Part shown: piece by piece, positions 18,650 to 27,737 of the stretch | Position numbering within the stretch: position 1 is the stretch's first letter | How the letters are laid out: every line of letters begins with the position of its first letter | Position numbers and translations under genes: made by a program | DNA from: JAKFDI01 sp036676235 | GTDB taxonomy: Bacteria; Pseudomonadota; Gammaproteobacteria; Burkholderiales; Burkholderiaceae_C | Assembly (NCBI GenBank): GCA_036676235.1 | Contig: JAKFDI010000005.1 | Coordinates: 1-64,000 of the forward strand | Direction: 5' to 3' | Length of the DNA: 64,000 bases | Notes under the pieces: model-generated | The model's database searches: none | Seen by the model: the letters and a program-made list of their open reading frames with translations, nothing else | Told to the model about the DNA's origin: nothing

Positions 18650-18687
18650 CTGGCCGAGAGCTTGTGGTGCGTCTGGATAATGCGCCG

Positions 18688-19107
18688 ATGCTCTGGATCA
18701 AAGCCTTCCACATCGTCTTCATCGCCAGCTGGTTCGCGGGCCTGTTCTATCTGCCGCGCATCTTCGTGAACCTGGCCGCCGTGCCGGCCGATAGCCATGC
18801 CGAGCGCGAGCGACTGCTGCTCATGGCGCGCCGGCTCTATCGCTTCTCCAGCCTCTTGATGCTGCCGGCGATCGGCCTCGGCATCTGGCTGTGGCTCGCC
18901 TACTTCCGCGATGCCGGCGCATGGCTGCACGCCAAGCTCGCGCTGGTGGTGCTGGCCGTCGGCTACCACCACGCCTGCCGGTCGCTGCTGCGCCGGTTCG
19001 AGCAGTTCGCCAACCAGCGCAGCGAGCGCTGGTTCCGCGTCTTCAACGAAGCGGCCGTGCTGCTGTTCATCGCCATCGTGGTGCTGGTGGTCGTCAAGCC
19101 CTTCTGA
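18688..19107 (+). CDS. hemJ: HemJ-like protoporphyrinogen IX oxidase (UPF0093 / CopD-like membrane protein)
   Basis: A 139-residue protein with four predicted membrane helices. It opens MLWIKAFHIVFIASWFAGLF, the signature of HemJ, which oxidises protoporphyrinogen IX to protoporphyrin IX late in haem synthesis; H8 is the conserved haem-ligand candidate. Such proteins are often labelled CopD-family. The divergent hemB next door supports the haem assignment. I chose the ATG at 18688 because it gives the family start; the in-frame GTG at 18664 adds eight unconserved residues. Confidence 0.8.
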   Translation: MLWIKAFHIVFIASWFAGLFYLPRIFVNLAAVPADSHAERERLLLMARRLYRFSSLLMLPAIGLGIWLWLAYFRDAGAWLHAKLALVVLAVGYHHACRSLLRRFEQFANQRSERWFRVFNEAAVLLFIAIVVLVVVKPF

Positions 19108-19119
19108 GCGTCACGCGCC

Positions 19120-20271
19120 ATGTCGCCCGGCCACCGCAGCTCCGCGATGCCGCTGGCCGCGATGATGGCGGCGCTCATCGCCTACGCGAGCCTCTATCCC
19201 TTCACCGGCTGGCGCATTCCCGGCGTGACGCCGTGGAGTTTTCTCGCGCTGCCGTGGCCGCCGTACTGGACCGGCTTCGATCTCACCGCCAACCTGCTCG
19301 GCTACATGCCGCTCGGCGCGCTGCTCTTCGGCGGGCTGGTGCGTTCGGGCCATCGGCCGCTGCGGGCCTTCGCCTGGACCGTGGCCGCCGGAGCCGCGCT
19401 GTCGCTCACGCTCGAGGTGCTGCAGAACTACCTGCCGCACCGCATTCCGTCCAACCTTGATCTCGGCCTGAACACCGCCGGCGCGTTGCTCGGCGCGGCC
19501 TTCGGCTGGGGCGTGCACCGGCTGGGCATGGTGGAGCGCTGGCAGGCAGTGCGCGAGCGCTGGTTCATCGCCCACAGCGCGGGCGGGCTCGCGCTGCTGC
19601 TGCTGTGGCCGGTGGGCCTGCTGTTCCCGATGGCGGCGCCGCTGGGCATGGGGCAGGTGCTGCCGCGGCTGCGCGAGGCGGTGGTGGCGGCGGTCGACGG
19701 AACGCCCGCCGAAGACTGGGTGCAGGTCTGGACCCGGCCGGCGGTGAACGCGCTGTTGTCACCCGGGGCCGAGTTCATGCTCATCACGCTCGGGCTGCTG
19801 GCGCCCTGTCTGGTGGCCTATGCCGTGTCGCCGGCCGCATGGCGCCGCGTGGTGATGGCGGCCGGCGCCGCGCTGCTGGGCTTTGTCGCGACGACGCTGT
19901 CGACCGCCCTGAACTTCGGGCCACAGCATGCGCTGGCGTGGCTCACGCCCGTCACGCCCGCGGCCTTCGTCGCCGGCTTCGTGCTCGCGCTGCTGCTGAT
20001 GCGCCTGCCGCGCCGGGCGGCGGCTGGTGTCGGGCTGGTGGTACTGGGGGCGCTCGTGGCGCTGGTCGCCGATGCGCCCGCCGATCCGTATTTCGCCGAC
20101 AGTCTGCAGGGCTGGGAGCAGGGGCGCTTCATCCGCTTTCATGGCGCGGCGCAGTGGATCGGTTGGCTGTGGCCGTATGTGGCGATGCTGTATCTGCTGG
20201 CGCGCATCGGCGCGCGCGAGCGCAGTGCCGATGCGGGTCCACGCGGCCAAGCGCCGCAACCCGGGTCCTAG
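19120..20271 (+). CDS. VanZ-family membrane protein
   Basis: A 383-residue polytopic protein. The N-terminal half (about 10-125) is a VanZ-like domain with ASLYPFTGWR, ANLLGYMPLGALL and LEVLQNYLPHRIPSNLDL. The C-terminal half adds more transmembrane helices (about 150-370). VanZ-like proteins are known from teicoplanin resistance and phosphatidyl-type membrane functions, but the role in proteobacteria is unknown. The ATG at 19120 is 12 bases after hemJ. Confidence 0.82.
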   Translation: MSPGHRSSAMPLAAMMAALIAYASLYPFTGWRIPGVTPWSFLALPWPPYWTGFDLTANLLGYMPLGALLFGGLVRSGHRPLRAFAWTVAAGAALSLTLEVLQNYLPHRIPSNLDLGLNTAGALLGAAFGWGVHRLGMVERWQAVRERWFIAHSAGGLALLLLWPVGLLFPMAAPLGMGQVLPRLREAVVAAVDGTPAEDWVQVWTRPAVNALLSPGAEFMLITLGLLAPCLVAYAVSPAAWRRVVMAAGAALLGFVATTLSTALNFGPQHALAWLTPVTPAAFVAGFVLALLLMRLPRRAAAGVGLVVLGALVALVADAPADPYFADSLQGWEQGRFIRFHGAAQWIGWLWPYVAMLYLLARIGARERSADAGPRGQAPQPGS

Positions 20272-20280
20272 AATTGGGCC

Positions 20281-20607
20281 ATGTCGTATTACCAGCGCCA
20301 CATCTTCTTCTGCCTCAACCAGCGCGACAACGGCGAGAACGCCTGCGCGCAGCACGGCGCGCAAGAGGCCTTCGACCACTGCAAGTCGCGCGTGAAGGGC
20401 GCAGGCCTCGCCGGCCCGGGCGGCGTGCGCGTCAACAAGGCGGGTTGCCTCGACCGCTGCGCCGGCGGGCCGGTGGCGGTGGTCTACCCCGAGGCCATCT
20501 GGTACACCTTCGTGGACCGCGAGGACATCGACGAGATCGTCGACTCGCACCTCAAGAACGGCCAGGTGGTCGAGCGGCTGCTGCTCGCGCCGAACATCGG
20601 CCGCTGA
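20281..20607 (+). CDS. Thioredoxin-like [2Fe-2S] ferredoxin
   Basis: A 108-residue protein with four cysteines in the thioredoxin-like ferredoxin pattern: C11, C22, C56 and C60 (CLNQRDNGENAC and AGCLDRC). It begins SYYQRHIFFCLNQR, the standard opening of the family. It carries a 2Fe-2S cluster and probably transfers electrons; the partner is unknown. It is 9 bases after the VanZ gene and 15 bases before a hydrolase gene, so these probably share a transcript. Confidence 0.92.
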   Translation: MSYYQRHIFFCLNQRDNGENACAQHGAQEAFDHCKSRVKGAGLAGPGGVRVNKAGCLDRCAGGPVAVVYPEAIWYTFVDREDIDEIVDSHLKNGQVVERLLLAPNIGR

Positions 20608-20622
20608 ACGCCAAGCCGCGCC

Positions 20623-21237
20623 ATGAACGCGCAAACGCAGCGCAGCTTCTGCGACGGCCCGGCCGGCCGCATCGAATGCGCGATCGACGCGCCGGCCGAG
20701 GCGGCTGTGGGCGTGGCGGTGATCTGCCACCCGCATCCGCAGCACGGCGGCACGCTCGACAACAAGGTGGCGCAGACGCTGGCGCGTGCGGCGGTGCAGC
20801 TCGGCTATCGCGCGGTGCGCTTCAATTTCCGCGGCGTGGGCGAGTCGCAGGGCGCGTGGGACGAGGGCCGCGGCGAGGTCGACGACGCGCTGGCTGTCAT
20901 CGCGCATCACCGCGAGGCCGGGCTGCCGCTGCTGCTGGCGGGCTTCTCCTTCGGCGCTTACGTGGCGGCGCAGGCGGCCGCGCAACTGCCCGACGACGCC
21001 AAGCCGCAGCGGCTCGCACTCGTCGGCCCGTCCACCGAGCGTCAGCAGATGGCGCCGGTGCCCGCCGACACCGTCGTCATCCATGGCGAGAGCGACGAAG
21101 TCGTGCCGCTGGCCGCGACGCTGGCTTGGGCGCGGCCGCAAGGGCTGCCGGTCATCGTGTTTCCCGGTGTCGGCCACTTCTTTCACGGCCAGCTCACGCT
21201 GCTCAAGAACGTGCTGGTTCGGCAACTGCGGCCCTGA
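20623..21237 (+). CDS. Alpha/beta hydrolase
   Basis: A 204-residue single-domain hydrolase. The oxyanion-region motif CHPHPQHGG (35-43) and nucleophile elbow GFSFG (S109) are clear. The acid and His are probably D in HGESDEVVP and H in GVGHFFHG. This small-hydrolase type with HPHPxxGG is common in betaproteobacteria and has no firm substrate. It follows the ferredoxin gene closely and precedes dacA by 81 bases. Confidence 0.88.
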   Translation: MNAQTQRSFCDGPAGRIECAIDAPAEAAVGVAVICHPHPQHGGTLDNKVAQTLARAAVQLGYRAVRFNFRGVGESQGAWDEGRGEVDDALAVIAHHREAGLPLLLAGFSFGAYVAAQAAAQLPDDAKPQRLALVGPSTERQQMAPVPADTVVIHGESDEVVPLAATLAWARPQGLPVIVFPGVGHFFHGQLTLLKNVLVRQLRP

Positions 21238-21318
21238 GCGGCGCGACCGGCTGAACCTCTTCCCGCGGGCGCGCTCCAAGCCGCCACCCTTTTGAACCCT
21301 TTCCAGATTGCCCCATCG

Positions 21319-22467
21319 ATGAAAAGACTGTTTGCCTTCCTGTTCGCCCTCGTCTTCGCCGCCACGGCCGCCGCGCAGGCACCGCAACCGCCCGAAGTGG
21401 CGGCCGGCAGCTATCTGCTGATCGACCTCACGAGTGGCCAGACGCTGGCCGAGCGCAACGCTGACGCGTCGTCGGACCCGGCCTCGCTCACCAAGCTGAT
21501 GACGGCCTACGTGGTGTTCCAGGCGCTGAAGGAGAAGCGCATCACGCTCGACCAGAAGATCCCGGTCAGCAAGCGCGCATGGGACGAACGCAAGGAAGGC
21601 GGCTCGCTGATGTTCATCGACACCACGATGACACCGACGGTGGACGAGCTGCTGCGCGGCACCATCGTGCAAAGCGGGAACGATTCGTCGGTGGCGCTGG
21701 CCGAGGCGGTGGGCGGCACGGTCGAGCAGTTCGCGGCGATGATGAACCGCCAGGCGCAGGCCTGGGGCCTGAAGAACACGAACTTCGTGAACGTCACCGG
21801 CCTGACCGACCCCAGTCACAAGACCACCGCGCGCGACATCGCGGTGATTGCCGGCCACATCATTCGTGACTTTCCCGAGTTCTACGACTACTACTCGATC
21901 CGCGAGTACAAGTACAACAACATCAACCAGCCCAACCGCAACCTGCTGCTGCGCCGCGATCCGTCGGTGGACGGCATGAAGACCGGCCACACCGAGGCCG
22001 CCGGCTATTGCCTGGTCGCCAGTGCCCAGCGCGATTTCCCCAACGGCAAGCGCCGCCTGCTGAGCGTGGTGATGGACACCGCCTCCGAGGCCGCCCGCGC
22101 GAACGAGAGCCAGAAGCTGCTGAACTGGGGCTTTGCCGCGTTCGACGCGATCCGCCTGTTCGAGGACGGCAAGCCCATGACCACCGTGCCGGTGTGGAAG
22201 GGCTCGGAGAACGAGGCACGCCTCGGTGCGGCCAGCGCCGTCTACGTGACCGTGCCGCGCGGCGAGGGCGACAAGCTCAAGACCACCATAGCGCGCACCG
22301 ACCCGCTGGTGGCGCCGCTCACCAAGGGCCAGCGCGTGGGCACGCTCAAGGTTGCCACCGCGAGCGGCGCACCGGTCGCCGAGGTGCCGCTGGTGGTGAT
22401 GGACGAGATCGAGCAGGCCGGCATCTTCGGGCGCGCCTGGGACTCGCTGCGCCTGTGGATCAAGTAA
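21319..22467 (+). CDS. dacA: D-alanyl-D-alanine carboxypeptidase (PBP5/6 type)
   Basis: A 382-residue exported penicillin-binding protein that trims the terminal D-Ala from peptidoglycan pentapeptides. Signal peptide about 1-20 (ATAAAQ). The three active-site motifs are SLTK (S56-K59), SGN (119-121) and KTG (221-223). The C-terminal domain ends in an amphipathic membrane-anchoring helix (IFGRAWDSLRLWIK). The ATG at 21319 gives a clean signal peptide. The aminotransferase gene follows 27 bases later. Confidence 0.95.
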   Translation: MKRLFAFLFALVFAATAAAQAPQPPEVAAGSYLLIDLTSGQTLAERNADASSDPASLTKLMTAYVVFQALKEKRITLDQKIPVSKRAWDERKEGGSLMFIDTTMTPTVDELLRGTIVQSGNDSSVALAEAVGGTVEQFAAMMNRQAQAWGLKNTNFVNVTGLTDPSHKTTARDIAVIAGHIIRDFPEFYDYYSIREYKYNNINQPNRNLLLRRDPSVDGMKTGHTEAAGYCLVASAQRDFPNGKRRLLSVVMDTASEAARANESQKLLNWGFAAFDAIRLFEDGKPMTTVPVWKGSENEARLGAASAVYVTVPRGEGDKLKTTIARTDPLVAPLTKGQRVGTLKVATASGAPVAEVPLVVMDEIEQAGIFGRAWDSLRLWIK

Positions 22468-22494
22468 CCTGAAACCCACATTCGCGGAGACCAC

Positions 22495-23379
22495 ATGCAA
22501 GACATGCAAGCTTTGCCCGACACCCTGTGCTACCTGAATGGTGAGTACCAGCCGCTGAACCAGGCCAAGGTGTCGGTGCTGGACCGCGGCTTCATCTTCG
22601 GCGACGGCCTCTACGAGGTGGTGCCGGTGTACGGCCGCAAGGTGTTCCGTTTCGACGAGCACATGGCGCGGCTCGACCGCGGGCTCGGCAAGGTGCGCAT
22701 CGCGAATCCGCTGTCGCGCGACGACTGGCTGGAGCGCGTGCGCCGCCTGGTGGCCGCGCATTCGGCTGAAGACCAGCTCGTCTACATCCAGGTGACGCGC
22801 GGCGTGGCGCTGCGCGACCACGTGATGCCGGAAGGTATCGAGCCGACCGTGTTCATGATGACGGGCACGATGAAGCCGCCCACCGCCGAGCAGCGACGCC
22901 AGGGCGTGGCCTGCACGACGGCGCGCGATTTCCGCTGGGAGCGCGGCGACATCAAGTCGATCTCGCTGCTGGGCAACGTGCTGGGCCGGCAGATGTCGGC
23001 CGACCACGGCGCGATGGAGACGGTGATGTTCCGCAACGGCTTTCTCACCGAAGGCTCGGGCAGCAACGTGTGGGTGGTGCATGAGGGCGCGGTGCTTGGG
23101 CCGCCCAAGAGCGAGCATGTGCTCGAAGGCATTCGCGTCGAACTGCTGCGCGAGCTGTGCGAGGACATCGGCATCGCCTACAACCTGCGCCCCATCTCGG
23201 AAGGCGAGGTGCTGGCCGCCGACGAGTTGCTGCTCACCTCCGCCACCAAGGAGGTGCTGCCGGTGACGACGCTCGACGGCGAGGCCGTGGGCCACGGCGC
23301 GATGCGCGGCAAGCCCGGCCCGGTGTATGCGCGCCTGCACGAGGCCTACCAGCGGGCCAAGGCGCTGCAGTGCATCTGA
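22495..23379 (+). CDS. dat: D-amino-acid aminotransferase (class IV PLP enzyme)
   Basis: A 294-residue fold-type IV aminotransferase. The PLP lysine is K154 (GDIKSISLLGN), E186 sits in LTEGSGSNVW, and the opening YLNGEYQPLNQAKVSVLDRG is typical. In the dacA-dat-ybeD arrangement it is usually annotated as a D-amino-acid transaminase, interconverting D-alanine and D-glutamate for the cell wall. Branched-chain aminotransferase or aminodeoxychorismate lyase are close relatives and cannot be excluded by motif alone. Two nearby ATGs (22495, 22504) are possible starts. Confidence 0.87.
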   Translation: MQDMQALPDTLCYLNGEYQPLNQAKVSVLDRGFIFGDGLYEVVPVYGRKVFRFDEHMARLDRGLGKVRIANPLSRDDWLERVRRLVAAHSAEDQLVYIQVTRGVALRDHVMPEGIEPTVFMMTGTMKPPTAEQRRQGVACTTARDFRWERGDIKSISLLGNVLGRQMSADHGAMETVMFRNGFLTEGSGSNVWVVHEGAVLGPPKSEHVLEGIRVELLRELCEDIGIAYNLRPISEGEVLAADELLLTSATKEVLPVTTLDGEAVGHGAMRGKPGPVYARLHEAYQRAKALQCI

Positions 23380-23398
23380 AGTCCCGCCGAGGCGAACG

Positions 23399-23674
23399 AT
23401 GAGAGAGATCCCGCCCGAGGAATCGCTGATCGAGTACCCCTCGAAGTTCCCCATCAAGGTGATGGGCGCGAACGTCGACGGCTTCACCGAGGCCATGCTG
23501 CACGTGGTGCGCGGCTTCGATCCGGTCTACGACGAAGCGACGCTGGAGAGCCGGCCCAGCAAGGGCGGCAACTACCTGAGCCTCACTGTCACCATCACCG
23601 CGACCAGTCGCGAGCAGCTCGACGAGCTCTACCGCACGCTGAGCACGCACCCGATGGTGAAGCTCGTCCTGTAG
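23399..23674 (+). CDS. ybeD: DUF493 / YbeD-family protein
   Basis: A 91-residue small protein with an ACT-like ferredoxin fold: EYPSKFPIKVMGAN, then SKGGNYLSLTVTI, then LYRTLSTHPMVKLVL. In many proteobacteria it lies between dacA and lipB. Here dacA and dat precede it as expected, but lipB and lipA do not follow. Molecular role is unproven; it may be a small regulatory-type fold. I chose the ATG at 23399, which gives the conserved start. Confidence 0.88.
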   Translation: MREIPPEESLIEYPSKFPIKVMGANVDGFTEAMLHVVRGFDPVYDEATLESRPSKGGNYLSLTVTITATSREQLDELYRTLSTHPMVKLVL

Positions 23675-23747
23675 CAGGACCCGGGTGGTGCCGTCGCCGG
23701 CGGGCGCGCGGCTTGCCAAGTTGCGGGCTCCACTCAGGAGCTTCGCC

Positions 23748-24263
23748 ATGGCCGACACCCCTCACGTCACCGGACTGTTCCGCGACCGCGACAGCGCCGA
23801 ACGCGCCTACCGGGCCGTGACCGAACGCGGCTACACCCGCGACGACGTCAACGTCGTCATGTCCGACGAAACGCGCAGTCGCCACTTCGATGCCTCGACG
23901 GCGACCGTGCAGACCGAACTCGGCAGCAAGGCCGCCGAAGGCGCGGGCATCGGCGGCGCGATCGGCGGCACCATCGGCGCCATCGCGGCGGCGCTGGCCG
24001 CGGTGGGCACCACCATCGCGCTGCCGGGGCTCGGGCTGGTCATCGCCGGGCCGCTGGTCGCGGGGCTGGCCGGTGCCGGCGCGGGTGCGGCCACCGGCGG
24101 GCTGGTGGGCGCGCTGATCGGCTGGGGCCTGCCCGAAGAGCGCATCAGGGAATACGAATCGGGCATCCGCGAAGGCGGCATCCTGATGAGCGTGAAGCCG
24201 CGCACCGAAGAAGACGCGCGCTGGTTCGAGCAGCACTGGCGCGACGACCTGCCGCCGCGTTGA
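23748..24263 (+). CDS. General stress protein-like, glycine-zipper protein
   Basis: A 171-residue protein. The N-terminal domain (1-50, HVTGLFRDRDSAERAYRAV) resembles the YflT / general stress protein 17M fold, a ferredoxin-like domain. The middle (about 60-125) is a long glycine/alanine-rich zipper typical of membrane-inserting segments. The C-terminus returns to a charged soluble part (GGILMSVKPRTEEDARWF). Function unknown; similar proteins are stress-induced. The ATG at 23748 follows CAGGAG by seven bases. Confidence 0.7.
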   Translation: MADTPHVTGLFRDRDSAERAYRAVTERGYTRDDVNVVMSDETRSRHFDASTATVQTELGSKAAEGAGIGGAIGGTIGAIAAALAAVGTTIALPGLGLVIAGPLVAGLAGAGAGAATGGLVGALIGWGLPEERIREYESGIREGGILMSVKPRTEEDARWFEQHWRDDLPPR

Positions 24264-24330
24264 GCACCGTGCGACGCCCATCCGCTTCGCGCCCGCGCCG
24301 CCTCGCGAGCGGCGTTTCAGCCGCACGCGC

Positions 24331-25608
24331 ATGAGCCGCCGAGACATGGGCATCGCTCTCATCGCCGTTCTCGCCACGCTGGCGGTGGCTTTCCTCGCCA
24401 TCAACCTCGGCACCGGCGAGAAGCGCATCGAGAAACAGCTCGAACGCCTGTACGCCACCGACGACTCGCAGTTCCGCCGCTCGATGAGCGTGCTGCTGGG
24501 GCCGCCCATGCTCGATGGCAACCGCGTGGACGTGCTGCTCAACGGCGAAAAGATCTTTCCGGCCATGCTGCAGGCCATCCGCGGCGCGCAGCGCACCATC
24601 ACCTTCGAGACCTACATCTACTGGTCGGGCTCGATCGGGCGCGAGTTCGCCGATGCGCTGGTGGAGCGCGCGCGCGCCGGCGTCAAGGTGCATGTGCTGC
24701 TCGACTGGATCGGCAGCGTGAAGATGGAAGACAAGCTGCTCGACGAGTTGCGCGCCGGCGGCGTGGAACTCGAGCGCTATCACCAGCCGAAGTGGTACCA
24801 CCTGCAGCGCATGAACAACCGCACCCACCGCAAGCTGCTGGTGGTCGACGGTATGGTGGGCTTCACCGGCGGCGTGGGCGTGGCCGACCAGTGGCGCGGC
24901 CACGCGCAGGATGAAGACCATTGGCGCGACACGCACTTCCGCCTCGAGGGACCGGCGGTGGCGCAGATGCAGGCGGTCTTCATGGACAACTGGATCAAGG
25001 CGACCGGCCGCGTGCTGCACGGCGGCGACTACTTTCCGCCGCTGCAGCCCCGCGGCACGATGACCGCGCAGATGTTCAGCAGCTCGCCCACCGGCGGCAG
25101 CGAGAGCATGCACCTCATGTACCTGATGGCGATCACCGCCGCGCAGCGGAGCATCGAGCTGTCGAGCTCGTACTTCGTGCCGGACGAACTGGCGATCCGG
25201 GCGCTGGCCGATGCGGCGCGGCGCGGCGTGCGGGTGCGCATCATCACGCCCGGCCCCGACATCGATTCGGAGATCGTGCGGCGCGCCTCCCGCGCGCGCT
25301 GGGGCGAACTGCTTGAGGCCGGCATCGTCATCGCCGAATACCAGCCGACGATGTACCACTGCAAGGTGCTGATCGTCGACGAGCTGCTGGTCTCGGTCGG
25401 CTCGACCAACTTCGACAACCGCTCGTTCCGCATCAACGACGAGGCCAACCTCAACGTGCTCGACGCCGGGTTCGCGCGGCGGCAGATCGAGATCTTCGAG
25501 GCCGACATGGCGCGCGCGCGGCCGGTGACGCTCGAAGCCTGGCAGCAGCGGCCGTGGCAGGAGAAGCTGGCCGAGCATGCGGCGTCCTTGCTGGGCGGTC
25601 AGCTGTGA
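24331..25608 (+). CDS. Cardiolipin synthase-like phospholipase D protein (ClsB type)
   Basis: A 425-residue membrane-anchored enzyme. One N-terminal helix (about 6-26) is followed by two HKD motifs: H166-K168-D173 (HRKLLVVDGMVGFTGG) and H343-K345-D350 (HCKVLIVDELLVSVGSTNFD). Two HKD motifs form one active site that transfers phosphatidyl groups, here most likely making cardiolipin. Length and order match bacterial Cls/ClsB. It follows the stress protein gene by 67 bases. Confidence 0.9.
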   Translation: MSRRDMGIALIAVLATLAVAFLAINLGTGEKRIEKQLERLYATDDSQFRRSMSVLLGPPMLDGNRVDVLLNGEKIFPAMLQAIRGAQRTITFETYIYWSGSIGREFADALVERARAGVKVHVLLDWIGSVKMEDKLLDELRAGGVELERYHQPKWYHLQRMNNRTHRKLLVVDGMVGFTGGVGVADQWRGHAQDEDHWRDTHFRLEGPAVAQMQAVFMDNWIKATGRVLHGGDYFPPLQPRGTMTAQMFSSSPTGGSESMHLMYLMAITAAQRSIELSSSYFVPDELAIRALADAARRGVRVRIITPGPDIDSEIVRRASRARWGELLEAGIVIAEYQPTMYHCKVLIVDELLVSVGSTNFDNRSFRINDEANLNVLDAGFARRQIEIFEADMARARPVTLEAWQQRPWQEKLAEHAASLLGGQL

Positions 25609-25627
25609 ATTGCGGCTACCGTAGCGC

Positions 25628-26341
25628 ATGTTCCCGACGTTTCCACCCGCTGTTGGTCCATGCGCGGCCGCCGCGCTCTTCTTCGCCCTGGGCGCTGCAC
25701 AGGCCGCGCCGCTCGAAGTGCCCGACACCCTGGCCCAGCGCGTCATGGCCTGCACCGTCTGCCACGGCAAGGAGGGCCGCGCCACGCCTGAGGGCTACTT
25801 CCCGCGCATCGCGGGCAAGCCGGCCGGCTATCTCTACAACCAGCTGCTGAACTTCCGCGACGGTCGCCGCCACTACGCGGCCATGACCTATCTGCTCGAG
25901 CACCTGAGCGACGACTACCTGCGCGAGATCGCCAACCACTTCGCCGATCTCGACCTGCCCTACGCGCCGCCGGCCGAGCCCGCGCCGCGAGGCGAAGCCG
26001 CCGCGCGCGGCGAAGCGCTCGTGCTGCACGGCGACAAGGCGCGCGAGCTGCCGGCCTGTGTTCAGTGCCACGGCACGACGCTGACCGGCGTCGCACCCTT
26101 CGTGCCGGGGCTGCTGGGCCTGCCGCGCGACTACCTCAACGGCCAGCTCGGCGCCTGGCGCACCGGCCACCGCCGCGCCGCCGCGCCCGACTGCATGGCC
26201 GACATCGCCAAGAAGCTTGCGCCCGAAGACGTGTCGGCGATCACCGCCTGGCTCGCCTCGCGGCCGGTGCCGGCGAACGCGAAACCCGCCGCCGCCGCGC
26301 CCGGCCCCTGGCCGATGGAATGCGGCGGGGTGACGCCGTGA
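25628..26341 (+). CDS. Dihaem c-type cytochrome
   Basis: A 237-residue exported protein with a signal peptide (about 1-27) and two haem-binding motifs, CTVCH (42-46) and CVQCH (144-148). The two-domain layout resembles cytochrome c4. It is followed, after a family B repeat, by a trihaem cytochrome, so the two probably pass electrons in one periplasmic chain. The terminal acceptor and donor are not visible in the window. Confidence 0.9.
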   Translation: MFPTFPPAVGPCAAAALFFALGAAQAAPLEVPDTLAQRVMACTVCHGKEGRATPEGYFPRIAGKPAGYLYNQLLNFRDGRRHYAAMTYLLEHLSDDYLREIANHFADLDLPYAPPAEPAPRGEAAARGEALVLHGDKARELPACVQCHGTTLTGVAPFVPGLLGLPRDYLNGQLGAWRTGHRRAAAPDCMADIAKKLAPEDVSAITAWLASRPVPANAKPAAAAPGPWPMECGGVTP

Positions 26342-26363
26342 GACCTCCCGTGTCACTCGGTTG

Positions 26364-26444
26364 GCGGGCCGAGCGCCGGGCCGCTCCCAAGCCGGCCCGC
26401 ATCCCCTCGGGGGATCGACCGCGGTACTCCGCGGGCGAGGGGCC
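26364..26444 (+). repeat. Three-hairpin repeat, family B, copy 2
   Basis: The outer stem GCGGGCC (26364-26370) pairs with GGCCCGC (26394-26400). Next comes TCCCCTCGGGGGA, then CCGCGG-TACT-CCGCGG (26419-26434). It fills the gap between the two cytochrome genes and ends three bases before the second gene's ATG. Confidence 0.85.
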
Positions 26445-26447
26445 CAC

Positions 26448-27737
26448 ATGAGCCGCATGAAACCGCAGCAGCGCTGGCTGCTTGTTGCGGCCGCCGTGCT
26501 GGTACTGATCGCCGCCGTCGTGTGGGCGCTCAACCTGCGCGACGAAGCGCCCATCGATCCGGCGCGCACCGTGGCCGCAAGCCCCGAGCTGATCGAGCGC
26601 GGCGCCTACCTCGCACGTGCCGGCAACTGCATCACCTGCCACACCGAGCGCGGCGGCGCGCCCTACGCCGGCGGCCGCGGCATAGCCACGCCCTTCGGCA
26701 CCGTCTACGCCTCCAACCTCACGCCCGACGAGGCCACCGGCATCGGCCGCTGGAGCGCCGACCACTTCTGGCGCGCGCTGCACAACGGCCGCTCCTTCGA
26801 CGGCCGCCTGCTGTACCCGGCCTTCCCGTACCCGAACTACACGCAGGTGACCCGCGACGATGCCGATGCCATCTACGCGTACCTGCGCAGCCTGCCGGCC
26901 GTGGCGCAGCCCAACCGCGAACACGCGCTGCGCTTTCCGTATGACAGCCAGCTCGCGCTCGCCGCCTGGCGCGCGCTGTTCTTCACGCCGGGCGTGCACG
27001 AAGCCGAGCCGGACCAATCGGCCGAGTGGAACCGCGGCGCCTACCTGGTCGGTGGGCTCGGCCACTGCAGCGCCTGCCATTCGCCGCGCAACATGTTCGG
27101 CGCCACCAGCGGCGGTCTCGGCCTCGATGGCGGGCTGATCCCGATGCAGAACTGGTACGCGCCCTCGCTCACCGCCGAGAGCGAGGCCGGCGTCGCCCAC
27201 TGGAAGACCGAAGACGTCGCCACGCTGCTCGCCACGGGCGTGGCCCCCGGCGCCTCGGTGCTCGGGCCGATGGCCGAGGTGGTGTTTCGCAGCACGCAGT
27301 ACCTGAACGATGCCGACCTGCACGCCATGGCGGTCTACCTGAAGGCGCTGCCGCCGGCCGAGGCGCCCGAGCCGCCCGACGAAGTTCCGCTCAGCACGGC
27401 GCAGATCGAGCAGGGCCTCGCCATCTACAAGGACCGCTGCGCGCAGTGCCACGGCGACAACGGCGAAGGCGCGCCCGGCGCCTACCCGGCCATCGCCGGC
27501 AACCGCGCGCTGCTCATGCCGTCGGTCGCCAACGTCGTGCGCACCGTGCTGAGCGGCGGCTTTCCGCCGGCCACGCAGGGCAACCCGCGGCCCTACGGCA
27601 TGCCGCCCTTCGCGCAGGAGCTGAGCGACGCCGAGGTGGCCGCGGTCGTCACGGCGATGCGCCAGTCGTTCGGCAACGTGGCGCCGGCGGTGTCGGCGCT
27701 CGACGTGCTGCGTTTTCGCGAAGGCAAGGGGGAATGA
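26448..27737 (+). CDS. Trihaem c-type cytochrome (alcohol dehydrogenase cytochrome-subunit-like)
   Basis: A 429-residue protein with an N-terminal membrane anchor (about 10-29) and three CxxCH motifs: CITCH (61-65), CSACH (207-211) and CAQCH (331-335). This is the layout of the cytochrome subunit of membrane alcohol, gluconate or aldehyde dehydrogenases, which passes electrons to ubiquinone or oxidase. No dehydrogenase subunit is adjacent, so it may serve another donor, with the dihaem cytochrome upstream. I chose the ATG at 26448; the longer frame reads through the repeat. The stop overlaps the next start. Confidence 0.88.
   Translation: MSRMKPQQRWLLVAAAVLVLIAAVVWALNLRDEAPIDPARTVAASPELIERGAYLARAGNCITCHTERGGAPYAGGRGIATPFGTVYASNLTPDEATGIGRWSADHFWRALHNGRSFDGRLLYPAFPYPNYTQVTRDDADAIYAYLRSLPAVAQPNREHALRFPYDSQLALAAWRALFFTPGVHEAEPDQSAEWNRGAYLVGGLGHCSACHSPRNMFGATSGGLGLDGGLIPMQNWYAPSLTAESEAGVAHWKTEDVATLLATGVAPGASVLGPMAEVVFRSTQYLNDADLHAMAVYLKALPPAEAPEPPDEVPLSTAQIEQGLAIYKDRCAQCHGDNGEGAPGAYPAIAGNRALLMPSVANVVRTVLSGGFPPATQGNPRPYGMPPFAQELSDAEVAAVVTAMRQSFGNVAPAVSALDVLRFREGKGE

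Noticed and set aside
19759..23496. 1245-residue minus-strand reading frame
   Set aside because: It is antisense to VanZ, ferredoxin, hydrolase, dacA and dat genes, rich in His/Arg/Gln and without domains; a GC-content shadow.
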